NCBI GenBank assembly: GCA_023213395.1
Contig: CM041465.1
Location: 81,041,741 to 81,105,740 of the forward strand
Source: Cycas panzhihuaensis
Taxonomy: Eukaryota > Cycadophyta
DNA: 64,000 nucleotides
Reading direction: 5' to 3'
Part shown: piece after piece, positions 12,960 through 26,119 of the stretch
Numbering within the stretch: the stretch's first letter is position 1
Layout of the letters: every line of letters starts with the position of its first letter
The notes under the pieces: model-generated
Seen by the model: the letters and a program-made list of their open reading frames with translations, nothing else
The model's database searches: none
What the model was told of the DNA's origin: nothing
Made by a program: the position numbers and the translations under genes

Positions 12960-13500
12960 TCATGGACCTCCTACCATCTTGTTTGACCCTCAAGACCTCC
13001 CATCCCCTAGTTAATGGGAATGTTATTGGCTCTACCTATTTACTAATACCTTTGATACTCCTGATTTCACCTTGAAGAGGATCATTATAAGCAATAGCTC
13101 CTTAGTCAATGCTATGCTTATGTGAATGATAGAGAAGCTAGGCATAAAGGATCTTGAGCTTGTTTAATGGAAATGCCAAGGATATGGTAGGAGTGAGAAG
13201 TCCTTGAGCTCATTCCATAGAAATACCAGGGATATGATGGGAGTGAGAAGTCTCCCATGGCAACGATGACCCTCCCACTCATTTTAGAGGAGAAGACCAT
13301 GCTAATAGATGTATTTGTTCTCAACATTGATGTCAATTACAACCTCCTATTAGGTTAATCATGGGTTGATCACATGGATGTCATCTACTCCTTATGATAG
13401 GAGCAACTCAAATTTATCCATGGAGGGCAAGTCAAAGTTGTCACTCATGAGCTTCTTCCCTCTCGTGTTTCTCCTCCCACTTGTCAGGCTATCTTTAATA
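12960..13500 (+). pseudogene. pol: G1 aspartic protease remnant
   Basis: The frame is collinear with G2's protease: FDPQDLPSPS near 12985, then DFTLKRIIISNSSLVNAM near 13065-13120. The catalytic D-x-G position reads S-N-S, so the active site is destroyed. A 50-bp direct duplication (13153-13202 and 13203-13252) shifts the frame. The later block DVNYNLLLG-like (near 13330) marks the end of the domain. Confidence 0.75.
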
Positions 13501-13599
13501 CTAGAGATAACATTCCCGATGAGCCCTTTCCCTCTTTAGAGAACCTTTTTAAGGGGTCTAACTCCTGCTATGATGAACCCCTTTCTAACTTTGAACCTG

Positions 13600-15640
13600 A
13601 TTTGGATAGGTTTGCCCTTATTGGCATAGGTAGTTATGGCTACCTAGCCATCATGAGTGACCTTGAGTTGGATATTGAGGGCCATGGATCCCCTCTATTA
13701 TATGTCACTCTTATTTCTTGTACATTTAGGGGAGTGTTCCATGAGGACCCACCCCCTCTTTTGAGTCCTTCTTTTAGGACTCATAGGCCTCTGCATCCTA
13801 TTACAAGTAAGACTATCCATGGGGTAGATTTATTTAAGAATGATGAAGCCCTATTAGAATATCTATAGGGGACTTCACCTAGTTTGCCTTTTGGACACCA
13901 CAATCTTGGTTTTTAGAAGTGCTTGGTGATTGGTTCTCCATTGGCTAAGCTTGACCAAGTGTCCCTTCCACCTAAACCTTCTTTAGATCAAGCCCCCCTT
14001 CACTTCAAAGAGGAGAATGTGCTATATGTAGTGGTAACTCAGGATATTATCCTTGCCCCTAATAGGTTCCTTAAGGTAGGGGTGGAATGTTCACCCTAAG
14101 AAGTGGAAGAGTATACTAAACTTTTCCATAAGTTCTGTGACATGTTCGCATGGGACTATTTTGACATGAAGGACATCAATCCTGACATAGTAACCTATAA
14201 CCTCATCATAATCTTGGGTGCTCACACTATTAGACAAAAACAATGCCCCTTATACCTAAACCTCTCTACTATAGTTAATATAGAAGTTAAGAAGCTACTT
14301 AATATAGGTTAAATCACTTCCATCAATTATCCTAAACAGAGCTCCAACATCATCCTTATTGCTAAAAAGAATGGGACCATAAGAATTTGTGTTGACTTTA
14401 GGGACATTAATAATATTGACTTTAGAGATATTAATAATGCATGTCCCAAGGATAACTTTCCCTTATCTTTCATCGATTAAATCATTGATCAAACTACTAG
14501 TTTTGAAGTAATATCCTTAATGGATGGCTTCTCTAACTATAATCAGATTCAATTATCCCCCAAAGACCATCACAAGATAACTTTTACCATATCTTGAGGG
14601 GCCTTTGCCTACAAAGCCATGCCATTTGGTTTAAAGAATGCTGGTGCCACTGACTAGAAGGCTATTGATTTTATCTTTCATGACCTCATTAATAAGATTC
14701 TAAAGATCTTTATAAATGACTTGATGGGACTTTCCCGAAGAAGGATCGATCACCCCACATACCTTAGAATGATTTTTGCTAGGTGTCATAAGTATCACAT
14801 TAGCCTAAACCCGTGAAAGTGTATTTTTGGAGTAACAACTGGTAAACTCTTAGAGTTCCTTATCTCTAAACAAGGAATCTAAATCGAGTGTAATAAAGTT
14901 AAAGCCATTGTTGACATGCCACCTCCAAAGATACAATGGAAAATTAAGTCGTTCTTGGGGTGGTTAGGGTTCTTGAGGTATTTCTTGGTAGACTTTTCCA
15001 TCAATGCCAAACCTTTGACCAACCTCTTGAAGAAAGGAACCCCTTTCATTTGGTCTTTTGGGACCCAATAAGCCTTCCAAGAGCTTAAAAGAGCTCTTGT
15101 TTTGGCCCTAATCTTGGCCCCTCCTCTTCTCAACTGTCCCTTTATACTTTACACTTCTATGACTGATGAGTCTGTGGGTGTCATGCTAGCCCAAGAGGAT
15201 GACTCCAAAATAGAAAGAGCTATCTATTTTAGTACTCATACCTTAGTAGTGGCTTAATTAAACTATCCCCTATCAGAAAAAGAATGTATGGCATTAGTTT
15301 ATACCATTAAGAAGCTTAAGCATTAACTCTTAGGTAATACCAATCATGTGATAGTATAGTCAAACCCTTTGAGATATCTTATGAATCAATCTGACTTAAT
15401 AGGAAGGATGGGTAAGTGGGCCATCCTCCTTCAAGGGTATGACCTAAAAATAGTCAACCACAAATCTAAAAATGGCATGGTCATTACAAAGCAATTAGTG
15501 GATGCTCTAATTCCTAGTGCACATAGTGCTCTCGTTAATGACTCTTTATTGGATGAGTCCATCTTAGCCCTTTATCAAACCAACATCCATCCATTGGATA
15601 ATAACAAGTGGTATGGCAATATTATCAACTATTTAATTCA
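13600..15640 (+). pseudogene. pol: G1 reverse transcriptase and RNase H remnant
   Basis: The linker before RT is readable at 13602-13868 (GVDLFKNDEALLEYL, as in G2). RT spans about 14040-14880 with MPFGLKNAGAT, and the catalytic box reads IFINDLMG in place of FMDD. A 24-bp in-frame duplication repeats the VDFRDINN block at 14391-14438. The RNase H region (about 15130-15520) has FILYTSMTDESVGVMLAQ: the first catalytic Asp of LYxDAS is Ser, as in G2 and G3. The frame at 15369-15644 covers its end and the linker to integrase. Confidence 0.85.
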
Positions 15641-15689
15641 ATAAAAACATTTAGTAGATGCCATTGACAAGGTTTAGTTGTATTTGAAG

Positions 15690-16838
15690 GCAACTGCTTG
15701 GTAATACTTCATAATAGAGGATGTTTTATATAAAAGATCTTTCGATGAAGTCCTCCTTTGTTGTGTGAACATGGGGGAGACCAATAAATTCCTTCATAAA
15801 TTCTATAATGGCATTTTCGAAGGTCATTCTAGAGTCCCATCCATGGAATAATACATACTACATATGGGTTTTTATCAGCCTACATTATTTAAGGATGCCC
15901 ATACATATGCCTAGTATTGCCACATGTGCTAAGAGCACACCAACATAATTCGACAACCATTTAGGCATTGCATATGATCATCTCAAAATGGCCTTTCTCC
16001 CAGTGGGGCCTAGACCTCATTAGAGCTATCATCCCTTCATCTTTAGCCTAACATAAATTCATCCTAATAGCCATAGAATATTTTACTAAATTAGTCAAAA
16101 CCATTCCTCTATCTTCCATGATGAGTAAAATCATCACCAACTTCATATATCAACATATTATTTGTTGTTTCGAGGTCCCCAACATCCTTATCATGGATAA
16201 TGGAACCCAATTTTGCAATAAGGAGATGGATGAACTTTGTGAGTGATTTAGAATTTCTTACAAGACTTCGTCCCCTTATTACCCTTAGGCCAATGGCCAA
16301 ATTGAAGCTTTTAACAAAACCCTAATTAACATTCTTAAGAAGATCATCACCCAATCCCAATGTAATTGGTATATTTAGCTTCATTCAACTTGGGCCTACT
16401 ATACCTTGATCCAAATAACTATAAGGATGACCTCATTCTTCCTAGTCTATGAATCTAAGGTAATACTTCTCCTCGAAGTTGAAATCTCATCCTTAAGGGC
16501 ATCCCTTTACCAATGAGGAATGGCTATGTCAAGCTTGCCTCCTCGACCTTAAAGCTAAAGATGAAAAATAGTTGGTCGCATACTAATCCAATTTGGCATC
16601 TAAATCTTGAGCATAGAAGATGAATGATAGACATTTACAACTGCATCCTTTAAGCCTTGGGGACCAAGTCCTCAAATTAGAATATCTACATGACCATCTC
16701 TCTAAATTTACCCCTAAGTGGATGGGCCCTTTCATGGTCATCAAGACCCTTAATAATGGTGCCTATAGAATTGCCACATTGGAAGGCCTCAAGTTTGAAA
16801 AGGCTATTAATGGTTAATACCTCAAAAGGTTCTATAGT
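15690..16838 (+). pseudogene. pol: G1 integrase remnant
   Basis: The zinc-binding N-terminus is visible from about 15770 (GIFEGHS, then MGFYQPTLFKDAHTYA with its Cys pair partly lost). The catalytic core runs to about 16400, with an IMDNGTQF-type block near 16195 and the PLITL-type motif near 16270 in a shifted frame. The C-terminal piece 16620-16817 (LGDQVLKLEYLHDHLSKF, then GAYRIATLEGL) matches the end of G2 integrase closely. The reading ends near 16838. Confidence 0.83.
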
Positions 16839-17342
16839 TGAAGCTCCTTCCTACCTATGAACCTTAGTCGTTAATAAGGTTAAACTATGGTGACCACATC
16901 CCTTCCAATTTATTGATGTTTTTTCTCCTTGAGTATTCCTTATGTATACCTCTTATTTATTTGAGAAGCCTTTGGGGATTTTGAGCCCCTCATTTTGGGC
17001 CATCTTACCCATTTTATGGATTTCCCCTAAGGAAACCCCTTGGTCATTTGATCCCCATTTTTAGCTTACCACCAAGGCAACCCCTTGGTCGGTCACTCCC
17101 TCGTTTATTCTTGCTTTAGGTGTACAACTATTGGCTAAGGTTTTGATACTACTATTGACCCATCTTTCTTTCCCCTAACTTGTGAACCTCCAACCATCTA
17201 CTAATGAGGCATCACTATGGAAAACATTGTCTCTTGTCAAACAATACATTTATTTATTTACATTTTTTTCACATCACTTGTGTTGGCAACATTTACCATC
17301 TTCTAGCTTTAAAGCAAAGAGGTTCTATTGCTAGGAGGGTAG
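16839..17342 (+). other. G1 spacer between integrase and 3' LTR, with polypurine tract
   Basis: About 0.5 kb with no recognisable gene on either strand. It ends in aggagggtag (17333-17342), the probable plus-strand primer, directly before the LTR start tgtttccc. G2 has about 4.6 kb in the corresponding position, with a second RNase H and an antisense gene. Neither is present here. Confidence 0.7.
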
Positions 17343-19782
17343 TGTTTCCCAACTTCTGAGAATGGCATAGACACAATGACATAGGTAAGTATAGGTATGC
17401 ATCTCCATATTTATTTCCTATCATATTTGTTATACTATTTTATTTTATGTGATACATGATTGATTGTTAGATATATGCTTATTTGATTTTCTTGGCTTAC
17501 CTGTTCCTTCTTTTATATCGATGATGATTATGACTCTAGTCCAATGGCCTTAAAGCCCATTATGTAGGCCCATTGGTTAGAAAGGGAACCTCTCTACATC
17601 CCTACAACTCTCCTTTTAGGCCCTTTCTTATTCATTTGGTCTCATTTCTCCCCCATAGCTATTGGTCACCACTTATTTCAACTTTTGGGACTAGTTTTTG
17701 GGAGTTAGAGTGGCCTTAGGATAGGGTTTGGGCCCCTTTTAAATAGTCTACCTCTGCATCACTACTATTTTTGATGCAGAAAGTAGTGCTATAGAGCAAT
17801 TCATGGTACCGTAGATACATTTGTGATACTATAGATTTGTGTGTGGTATGACTATTATAGCTCCTCACCATATCTCTAATGATCAAATAACTCTTTTTGC
17901 CACCTTGTTTGGTGGGCCCAGGGCACCACATCAACCCAGGATGGCTCATCATGCACTAGGGAACCTCATCGGACCTCTAATATTATTTTTTATTTAAGTT
18001 TTCTTAAGATTTGAATCTCCCTCTTTAACTTTATCCATGGTTTTAAGTAGTGGTTTTTCCACCTTGTGGGCATGAAACCACCACCCCCTCACCTTATTTT
18101 CTCCTATAAAACCCCTCTAATTTGAAAGTAGAGGATCATACATCTTTTATTCTTCTTACAATAACAAAATGCTACCAAAATTATACCACAAAAACCCTTT
18201 CAGTCTTGATACAACTCGTATGCTTTAGAGCTAAGGTGAAGAAGTTAGAGATCAACCTTAGTGCAAGCAAGGGAGCATTAGAGAGCTTTACATTGGATGG
18301 CCACCACTTCTTATCTCTCCACTATATTAGATATCCCCCATCCTACCTTAGTTTTCCATTTTGTGAGACTCCTTCTCACCCTTTCCCTCCTTGTTTTGTT
18401 GTTGTTATATTGCATAAGTAGGATTGTGTGGTTTTTAGTGATTTCCTTTTATCATGATAGGAAAAGGTAGGGTTGAATTAGATTGATCTTTCCTTCTCTA
18501 TTGCCTACATAATTTATTAAGTTGTGGGTTCATGTTAGAGATGTTTTTCTTAGTACAATTAAAGAAATCACTTATGTAAAGGAGGCCATGCCATTATGAG
18601 GCACCTCTCCCCTCTTTGCTTCATATTTATTTTTGTTGTCATTTTACTATTTGTTGTATATACATACATACATTCTTCATAACTATATATTGGTTAATTT
18701 TTTTCATAAAATTAGATTTTTTTAAAACATTATTAGGGTAGCTCTTCCTCTAGATCTAATTTATAGGTATGGGAAGGAGCAACAATCCATCATTCACATT
18801 AGGGTTTGAAGAAGGTGCACCTCAATAAGTTCAAAGTCCCCTATCTTTTACACTTGTTGTTGCATCATTCTTTTACTTCTTCATTTCATTTATTTCCATT
18901 TATTGTCTTTCTATTTGGGGCAGGTAAGTAGAGCCCTTTATTCTATTTCAATCAGTAATGTAAGCATTTAGAAATTAGGATGAAGAGAGGCAAAGAGAAG
19001 CAACGTCAGCAACCATCAACTATGCCTAGATGCACCTCTTTCCCCTTCTCTTTTGTTATTTCATATTCCTATTTTTATTATTTCTTTACTCCCCATTGTA
19101 AGAATTCCTTCCCCCTTATTGTTTGTTATTTTTTTAAGTACATTATCATTGAAAAAGGAAAATAAGAGATAAGAGAGGGTTTCTTACATAATAGAAAATA
19201 AAGAGAAATTAATTTGTAAAAAAGGAAATAGTTTTGTTTTAGTAAAAAGAAATATTGAAAGAAAGGGTGTTTTGGACTAGGGTTTCACACAGGGAAAGAT
19301 TCTTTATCTTTCCATCTCTTTGATCCCCCTTGGTTGCATATTTTTTCGTTTCTTTTAATTGGTATACATGTTTCTTTTTTCGAAAATAAAATGGGAGAGA
19401 GATAAAGAAAACGGTAGTAAGGTTTCTTTACTTGTTATGTGCCTCTCTTTTGTTTCCTTTTTGTTCTTATTCTAAACAACATAGCAATCAAACCTAACCA
19501 TACCCCTCTTTCCCTATGAAGCAAGCTTTTCCTATTTATCCTTTTTCCCTTTCTCTCTCTTTCTCTCCTTTCCTATTTGCCATGTTGCCCCCTTATCAAG
19601 GGAGTTTGCCCAACTGTGGCCCTATCCTCACCTGTGCATCTCCAAATCTTCATCCTCAAGGTGCGTGAGTTCCCTACGTGGCCTACCCAAGACTCCATTA
19701 CATCTCACACTAGGTCCTACAATCTAGGCCTAGTTCTCCATGGTGTTTGTTATATGAGGTACCTTCGGTAAGAGTGATCTCA
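17343..19782 (+). repeat. G1 3' LTR
   Basis: This 2.44-kb LTR starts tgtttccc and ends gtgatctca. It matches the split left LTR (1-932 plus 8793-10003). Its first hundreds of bases also resemble the G3 3' LTR at 43394, so G1 and G3 are related families. It contains no gene; short ORFs are not conserved between copies. Confidence 0.9.
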
Positions 19783-20066
19783 GGTTCTATTAGGGAGAAC
19801 TAAAAATAAATTTAAAAAAGGATTCATTACTACACTAATCCAAACTATCCACTACATCTATACATGAACCCATACAATTTCCTCTTACTTTAGCTTTTTG
19901 AGGTTATTACCATACATTCCCTTACAATCACATTTAAGATGTGCATGAATATCTAAGTTAATGTAATAGGATTTGCCTACATATATTGAGACTTTGCACC
20001 CTAAGTTTTACGTGAAGCCTAAAAGTGTAGTAAATTTTATCATTCCAACCTTTTGATATGTTTTAC
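19783..20066 (+). repeat. G3 5' LTR tail
   Basis: Sequence to the right of G1 that leads directly into a gypsy primer site must be the end of a 5' LTR. It does not resemble G1's LTR end. No second copy is found in the window, because G3's 3' LTR is cut before this part. Confidence 0.55.
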
Positions 20067-20086
20067 TAGTAGCCATACTCGGGACT
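20067..20086 (+). other. G3 primer-binding site
   Basis: The sequence tagtagccatactcgggact matches the G2 site TGGCGACCATACTGGGGACT apart from a few changes. The following accagt is also shared with G2. The position just before gag fits. Confidence 0.7.
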
Positions 20087-20219
20087 TACCAGTAGGAATA
20101 CCTTTGGAACTTTAGGCATTCCATTCAATTCCTCCTTTTTTTTGAGTTTATTTAGGGTGTTAGATGGTAATGTATATGAGATCAAACCCTATCTCCTCTC
20201 CATTCATCTAAGCAGATCA

Positions 20220-22720
20220 TGTTAGCCTATGAATATAACATTTCTCTTATCGCTTGCGTGGCCTATCCCCCTTGTAAATTAAACTGGTCTACACCCCCAT
20301 TGAATCAAGTGACCAAGAGTTGTCAATAGAGGGATATCCATTTGATTGGGCCTATGACTCATATGCCTAAGATTGGCCTTCCACTAAGGATCTATATCTA
20401 TATGAGGATTCCACCCATGCAGATGAGGATCCATCCTATCATGTGTATGAGCAACTTGAACTCTACCATAACTCTGTGGCACCTCATACACATGTGATTG
20501 AGGGGGCATAACATTAAGACCCTATAAAGTATTCTAAGTAGACACACATCCCTCTTCCATTTTATCCCAGTAAATAAGGATAACCCTTCTCCTTTCTTGA
20601 CCAAATCCACACCCCACCTATGGATATGATGGAAGCATTAAGGACACACTTTGAAGCAACAACCAGTCAAGGTGCTTTAGGATCGGTACATTAGATACTT
20701 TTTAGTTTGATGGTAACCTTTGTAATAGTCTCCCTTCCCATGTCTGTCAAAGCCACCACATCCTCTATTCAAGAGGTCATGTACATGCCCACTTCCATGG
20801 GTTCTCCACTAAATAAAAAGACATCACAAGGCATGCAAGTCATGTAAGCAATGATGCGTGTGTCTCCATTACAAATATCCATTCCATACGGCTTTTGCAC
20901 CCCCCACTTTTCATCACCATTCCTTCGTGTTTGGGGTATTTAGGATAAGGGGGAACAATCCCCATTCAACCTTGTATAAGGCATGGGGATCCATCCCTAT
21001 ACATTCCCCCATGGTATTCATTACAACCTTGGGGGCATGGGAATCCTAACCTATTACCTACTTACAGGTTAGATTCATTCCATCCTTATGGATCACCCCT
21101 CCTATAGGAGGGCCATTTGGGAAAAACCCATTACCCTATCCTTCTGCCCACATGTCCTAATCAATCCCACCTTTGGCTCACTCTTAAGAAGGACTAGTGG
21201 CATCCCATATGCCATGTCACTATGCATCTATTCCTTTAAGGGCATCAAGTCATGTCCCCTTCACTTATATTATGCAACCACAAGGTGGGCTAAGATATCC
21301 TTGCCCACCCCCATCTTCATCTTATCCTAATTTGGGGCCTATTCTCATTTATTAATTAGGAGGTATCCCTTATTCATCACATTCTTATGCCTCTTATCAA
21401 TAGGGGCATGTCCCCTTTAATACACCACTTTATCCACTACATACAGGGACAAGATATCCTTATCCTCCTCCTACTTATCCTCTCACAGACCTATTAGTTG
21501 AACTAGGGATGCATCCCTTTGTTAACTATAGGTCAAGCTCACTCTCAATAAAGGCATTAAGAATAAATTTACCTCCTCATACTCCTAATATGTCTAAATT
21601 TAATGGCACATCTTCCCAAGTCCATACTAATTATATTAGGGCATTTGCTATGTCATGTATCAATTATTGGGCTTATGGCCACATTTTGATGAAGTTGTTT
21701 CCTTGGTTGCTTTAAGGAGATGCCCTTAAATAGTTTTATCTCTTGCTTATATACACCATCATAACTTTTTAATAGATAGTTGATACTTTTGTTAACTACT
21801 TTGACATTGCACGTCCTTTAAGAGTGTGGGTAAATCCCTTCTCTCACTTAAACAAGGCCAAGATGAACTTAACTATGATTTTGTTTGTAGGTTCCATGAC
21901 CTTCTCTAATTCTTGAAAGGTACATTGCTTGAGGAATTGAAGAGGGATATATTCATCAATACCTAATTCCCTGAAGTCCATGTGGAGGTCCTCAAAACGG
22001 GGGCTACTATATGTGAGTCAGCCATAGCCAAGTGCTTGGCCCTTGAGACTATTGAGATCCAATCTAGTCTAAAAAGGATCAATAAGAACACACAACATCA
22101 TAAGGCACTAACTCCCCCACATGATGAGAAGGGAAACAACAATCTTCTAGGCACTTTATTGGTATGAATGATAAGACCTTAGATCCCTTTATCTCTATTA
22201 TTCAATATTTTAAGATAATGATAAGGGATTTAAAGCTATTGCTAGCTCAGTCTATGCCTAAGCCATGCTCTTTCTTGTAAGGTTACCGATAGGTCTACTA
22301 GACTGCTTAGAACTCACCACCTAAGAATGAAACCACTCAACCTTCATAAGGGAAGAGGATGTGATCTTCTCTTGAGATGAAGTGGTATGTGGTCCATGGT
22401 GAATACACTCATGACAACTCAAGGTGTTAGACTCAATATCCTGAGTTGATCCTACCACATGATCCCCTAACTCAAACAAATTCCAATCGTAACTTGGAAT
22501 AACCTATCCACCAAGACCCATTTCCTAATAATAAGTAATATGATCAAGGGCCCGAATAACAAAATTAGTGAACTAAAGGGTAGAAGGAAATCCCTCCTAC
22601 TACTCTATCAAATCAATCCAAGGGGATGGGCATAATAGATACCTCTACTCATTTGAGCCCTGTGACTCAACCCACATGATCTTCACAGCATAAGACTAAG
22701 GGTAAAAGGATCATTTAGTT
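20220..22720 (+). pseudogene. gag: G3 gag remnant
   Basis: Broken frames follow G1 and G2 gag. The N-terminal part has IEGYPFDWAYDSY near 20330. The capsid core at 21509-21715 has KFNGTSS and CINYWAYGHILMKLF, followed after a stop by GDALK near 21720 and VNYFDIA near 21795. The piece at 21982-22167 (ESAIAKCLALETIEIQSSL) is the end of the capsid domain. A zinc-like stretch VVHGEYTHDNSRC lies near 22390, with the first Cys changed to Tyr. Confidence 0.8.
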
Positions 22721-23079
22721 GCTTAAGACCACTCAAATATGCCTTGTTACTCAATCACAAGTAAAGAAGGAGGCCAGGGAGGCCTTTACATCATATTAAT
22801 AAAATTCTTTAGAGAATCCTCTGACAGAGATCCTGATTATACTCAAGACTATACCAATCTAACTAGCATGATATTATTTGAGGTGAGCCATCCCTCAACC
22901 CACTGGGAAACAGAATGCTTACTTAATTATAGAGGAACTCTACATTGTTTCCATAGGAATGTCTATGATGGGCATTCTACAAAGTTATCCTTGTCAAAGA
23001 GCCCTCCTCCTAGAGGCCTTGGGGCAAAATGATATCCCTATTCACTTAGTGGGTGCTTCATAACACAAGACGCCCCTCA

Positions 23080-23480
23080 TCATGTTCAATCCATGCAATC
23101 TACCTTCCACAAAGGATAAATAATGCCTAAAATCACTTTGAAGAGGACCATTATAGACAATGGTCCTTTTATAAATGCTATTCCTATGTACATGTTAGAA
23201 AAGTTTGGCATTGAAGCTCTTGAGCCCATCCCTTGGAAATGCTAAGGGTATGATGGAATCGAGAAGGCACCATTTGGGATGGTAACCTTTCCACTAACTT
23301 TAGAAGACAAGACCATATAAACTAATATCATTGTCTTAAACATTAATATTCATTACAACCTCCTATTGGGTTGACCATGGTTAGATAAAATGATCTATTC
23401 TTCACATTAGGGGCAACTCAAATTTGTCTGCTAGGGGTAAATTAAATTTGTCAGTCAAGAATCCCCCCCCACTTGGTCAT
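23080..23480 (+). pseudogene. pol: G3 aspartic protease remnant
   Basis: A TLKRTIIDNGPFINAIP block near 23130-23185 is the protease active site and keeps the catalytic Asp (IIDNG). G2 has Asn and G1 has Ser at that place. EALEPIPWKC and the VxxYNLLLG-type end (near 23350) follow, interrupted by stops. Confidence 0.75.
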
Positions 23481-24539
23481 CCCACTAGACTTGCTAAGAC
23501 ATTTTTAGAGCTATAAATAAGGAGGAGGATCCCTCTAATCCATCCATTGTGGGGTTCTTTGAAGACGAAGTGCCCTATGAAGGGGTGGAAACTCCTTTTT
23601 CACAGTTGAATTTGGTATGCTTCACTCCCATTGATGTTGGAAGTTATTACTATTTGGATATCCTTAGTGATTGAGAGTTCAACGATGAGGGTTATGAGCA
23701 ACTCTCATACCACGTGTCTTTCCTTAACATCACCAAGGAAAGGTCATCTAAAATAGAAACCTCTCCCTCTTTTGGTCTAAACCCATATGTATCAGAGTCA
23801 CCTCCACCATGATCTCCTTGACTCCCCCAAGGTAGAAGTCCCCTTATCTTATGGCATAGATGGATTACCATTCATCCTGAATCCCACATAATCAACACAC
23901 TAATTGACTAGATCCTACTTCAAAGAAAGGCTAATATAAAGAATACCTTCCTCTCCCTTCGATCTAAGCTATATTCCAGGGGAGGATCCCCTAGCGTGTG
24001 GTTGAAAAAATTGTAGATTGTACACTATCTTCTCCATTAGTTACCCCCTCTTTTTTATGTACCATCAATTTGATTTGGTATGTGGTGAGCCAACCAATCT
24101 AAAGGCACCCGTTAGAGGGGCCAAGCCAACCCCCATTAGCTAGTGATATCGACAATGATTCAGAGTTGGTACTTTCCCATGATAAATCTATCATTTATGA
24201 TCTTGAGCTTCATAAAATTTCTCTACCCCTAATAAATAGTAGGCCCATTATGCAGGTGTATTTTAACTCTTTGAAGGAGTCACCCTGCTATTTTAATTAG
24301 GTGATGGAACACTATTAGTTTATACCTACACCATAGGTGCCACCACCTCCCATGAGTAAGACTATCCATAGGAGAGATTATTTTGAAAATGGTGAGGAAT
24401 TATTAGAGAATTTAGCACACTCTTTACCTAAGTTACCTTTTAGACATCACAAATTAGTTTTTTAGAAATACTTCATGATTGGGTCTCCCTTGGTTGATCC
24501 TAACACAATGAGTATTCCACCTGACTTATCGATTAACCA

Positions 24540-26030
24540 AGCCCTCCTTCACTTTGAAGAAGGGAATGTGTTATATATAGGAAAGACTAAGGACATTGTC
24601 CTTATGCCTAATAGGGTCATTAAAATTAGGGCTAAATGTTCCCCTTAGAAAGTCAAGGAGTATACAAAACTCTTTCATGAGTTCCATGATGTTTTTGTAT
24701 AGGATCCTAATATTATCACACACAACCTTGTGACAATCCTAAGTGCCTAACCCATTTGACAAAAATAAAGGCCTTTATATACTAAACTCTTAGCCATTAT
24801 AAAGATGGAGGTTGATAAACTTTATGATGCTAGCCTCATCACCTATGTTGACTACCTAAAGTGGGTTTCGAACATAGTCCCACTAGCCAAAAAGAATGAA
24901 ACCATATGAATTTGTGTTAATTTTAGGGACATCAATAATGCTTATCCCAAGGAATACTTCCCCCTCCCTTTTGTTGATTAAATTATCAATCGTACTATGA
25001 GGTTTGAGGTTATGTCCCTAATGGATGTTTTCTTGGGTTATAACCAAATATAGATATCCCCTAAAGATTACCACAAAACCACCTTCACTACTCCTTAGGG
25101 AATATTTACCTACAAGGATATGCCTTTTGGTATAAAGAATGTTGGGGCAATTTATAAAAGAGCCATGCATTTCATCTTCTATGTCATTCTTAATAATATT
25201 CTTGAGGTCTTTATGGATGATTTAATGGGGCTCTCCCAAAAGAGGGTCAATCACTGGTTAGACCTGAGGAAAATATTTCTCAAGTGCTACAAATATCACA
25301 TCAACCTCAATCCACTTAAATGTGTTTCTGTGATAATGTCCAACAAACTATTAGGCTTCTTGGTATCCCAATAAAAAATCTAAGTTAACCTTAATAAGGT
25401 CAAAGCCATAATAGAGATGCCTCCTCTAAAGACCCAATAATAAACCAAGTCATTTCTGGGGTGTTTAAGTTTCTTGAGGTGCTTCTTAGTGAACTTCACT
25501 ATCAATGTAAAGCCAATAACTAACCTTCTTAAAAAGGAAACCTTATTTATTTCATCTCCTAAAGCCCATGAAGCTCTCTAAGAGCTAAAGAGAGCCCTCA
25601 TCTCAGCTCCTACATTAGCCCCATTCGATCAGTCATTCATCCTTTATACATCGACAATAAATGAACTTACTAATGTCATACTTTCCCAAGAAGATGACTC
25701 TAAAATTAAGAGAATTATATACTTTATAAGACAAACCATCATGGTAGCTAAATTAAATTATCCATTGATAGAAAAGGAATGCCTGGCATTGTTATTTATT
25801 ATTAAGAAACTTTGGCACTATCTCTTCAGTAATACTACCCATATAATAGTCCAATTGGACCCATTATGTTACCTTATGACTAGGTCTAATTTAATAGGGA
25901 AGATAGGTACATGGGTGAACCTCCTCTAAGAATACGATTTAAAAGTCACAAATTGTAAATCTAATAAGGGTATGGTCATGGCTAAGTAACTTATTGATGC
26001 CCCTTCCCCAATCTCACAAATATACTAGTT
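24540..26030 (+). pseudogene. pol: G3 reverse transcriptase and RNase H remnant
   Basis: RT is readable with interruptions from about 24600. It shows WVSNIVPLAKKN, NFRDINNAYPKEYFPLPF, and the piece 25120-25374 with MPFGIKNVGAIYKRAMHFIF and the intact catalytic box VFMDDLMG. About nine codons around the AWDYADMKGI block of G2 are missing near 24700. RNase H follows at about 25630-25990 with FILYTSTINELTNVILSQ, again with Ser in place of the first catalytic Asp. The piece 25741-25929 keeps the EKECLAL block. Confidence 0.82.
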
Positions 26031-26119
26031 GGCAACTCCTTACCTTACAAAGTGATCCTAGCCCTTCAACAAGTCGATAGGCACTGATTAGCTAATAGTG
26101 AATATTATGGTGACATCAT

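Larger units (their letters stand above)
1..19782 (+). mobile_element. G1: decayed Ty3/gypsy (Tat-type) LTR retrotransposon, left end outside window
   Basis: Two long direct repeats bracket gag, protease, RT, RNase H and integrase remnants in gypsy order. Window base 1 aligns with base 17677 of the right LTR, so about 334 bp of the left LTR lie outside the window. The left LTR is split by a copia element at 933-8792. Coding frames carry many stops and shifts, so the element is dead. The RT signature and the gag zinc motif suit the Tat group. Its right flank (19783-20066) is the end of another gypsy LTR followed by a primer site, so G1 inserted into G3's 5' LTR. No target-site duplication can be checked because the left flank is missing. 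Confidence 0.9.
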
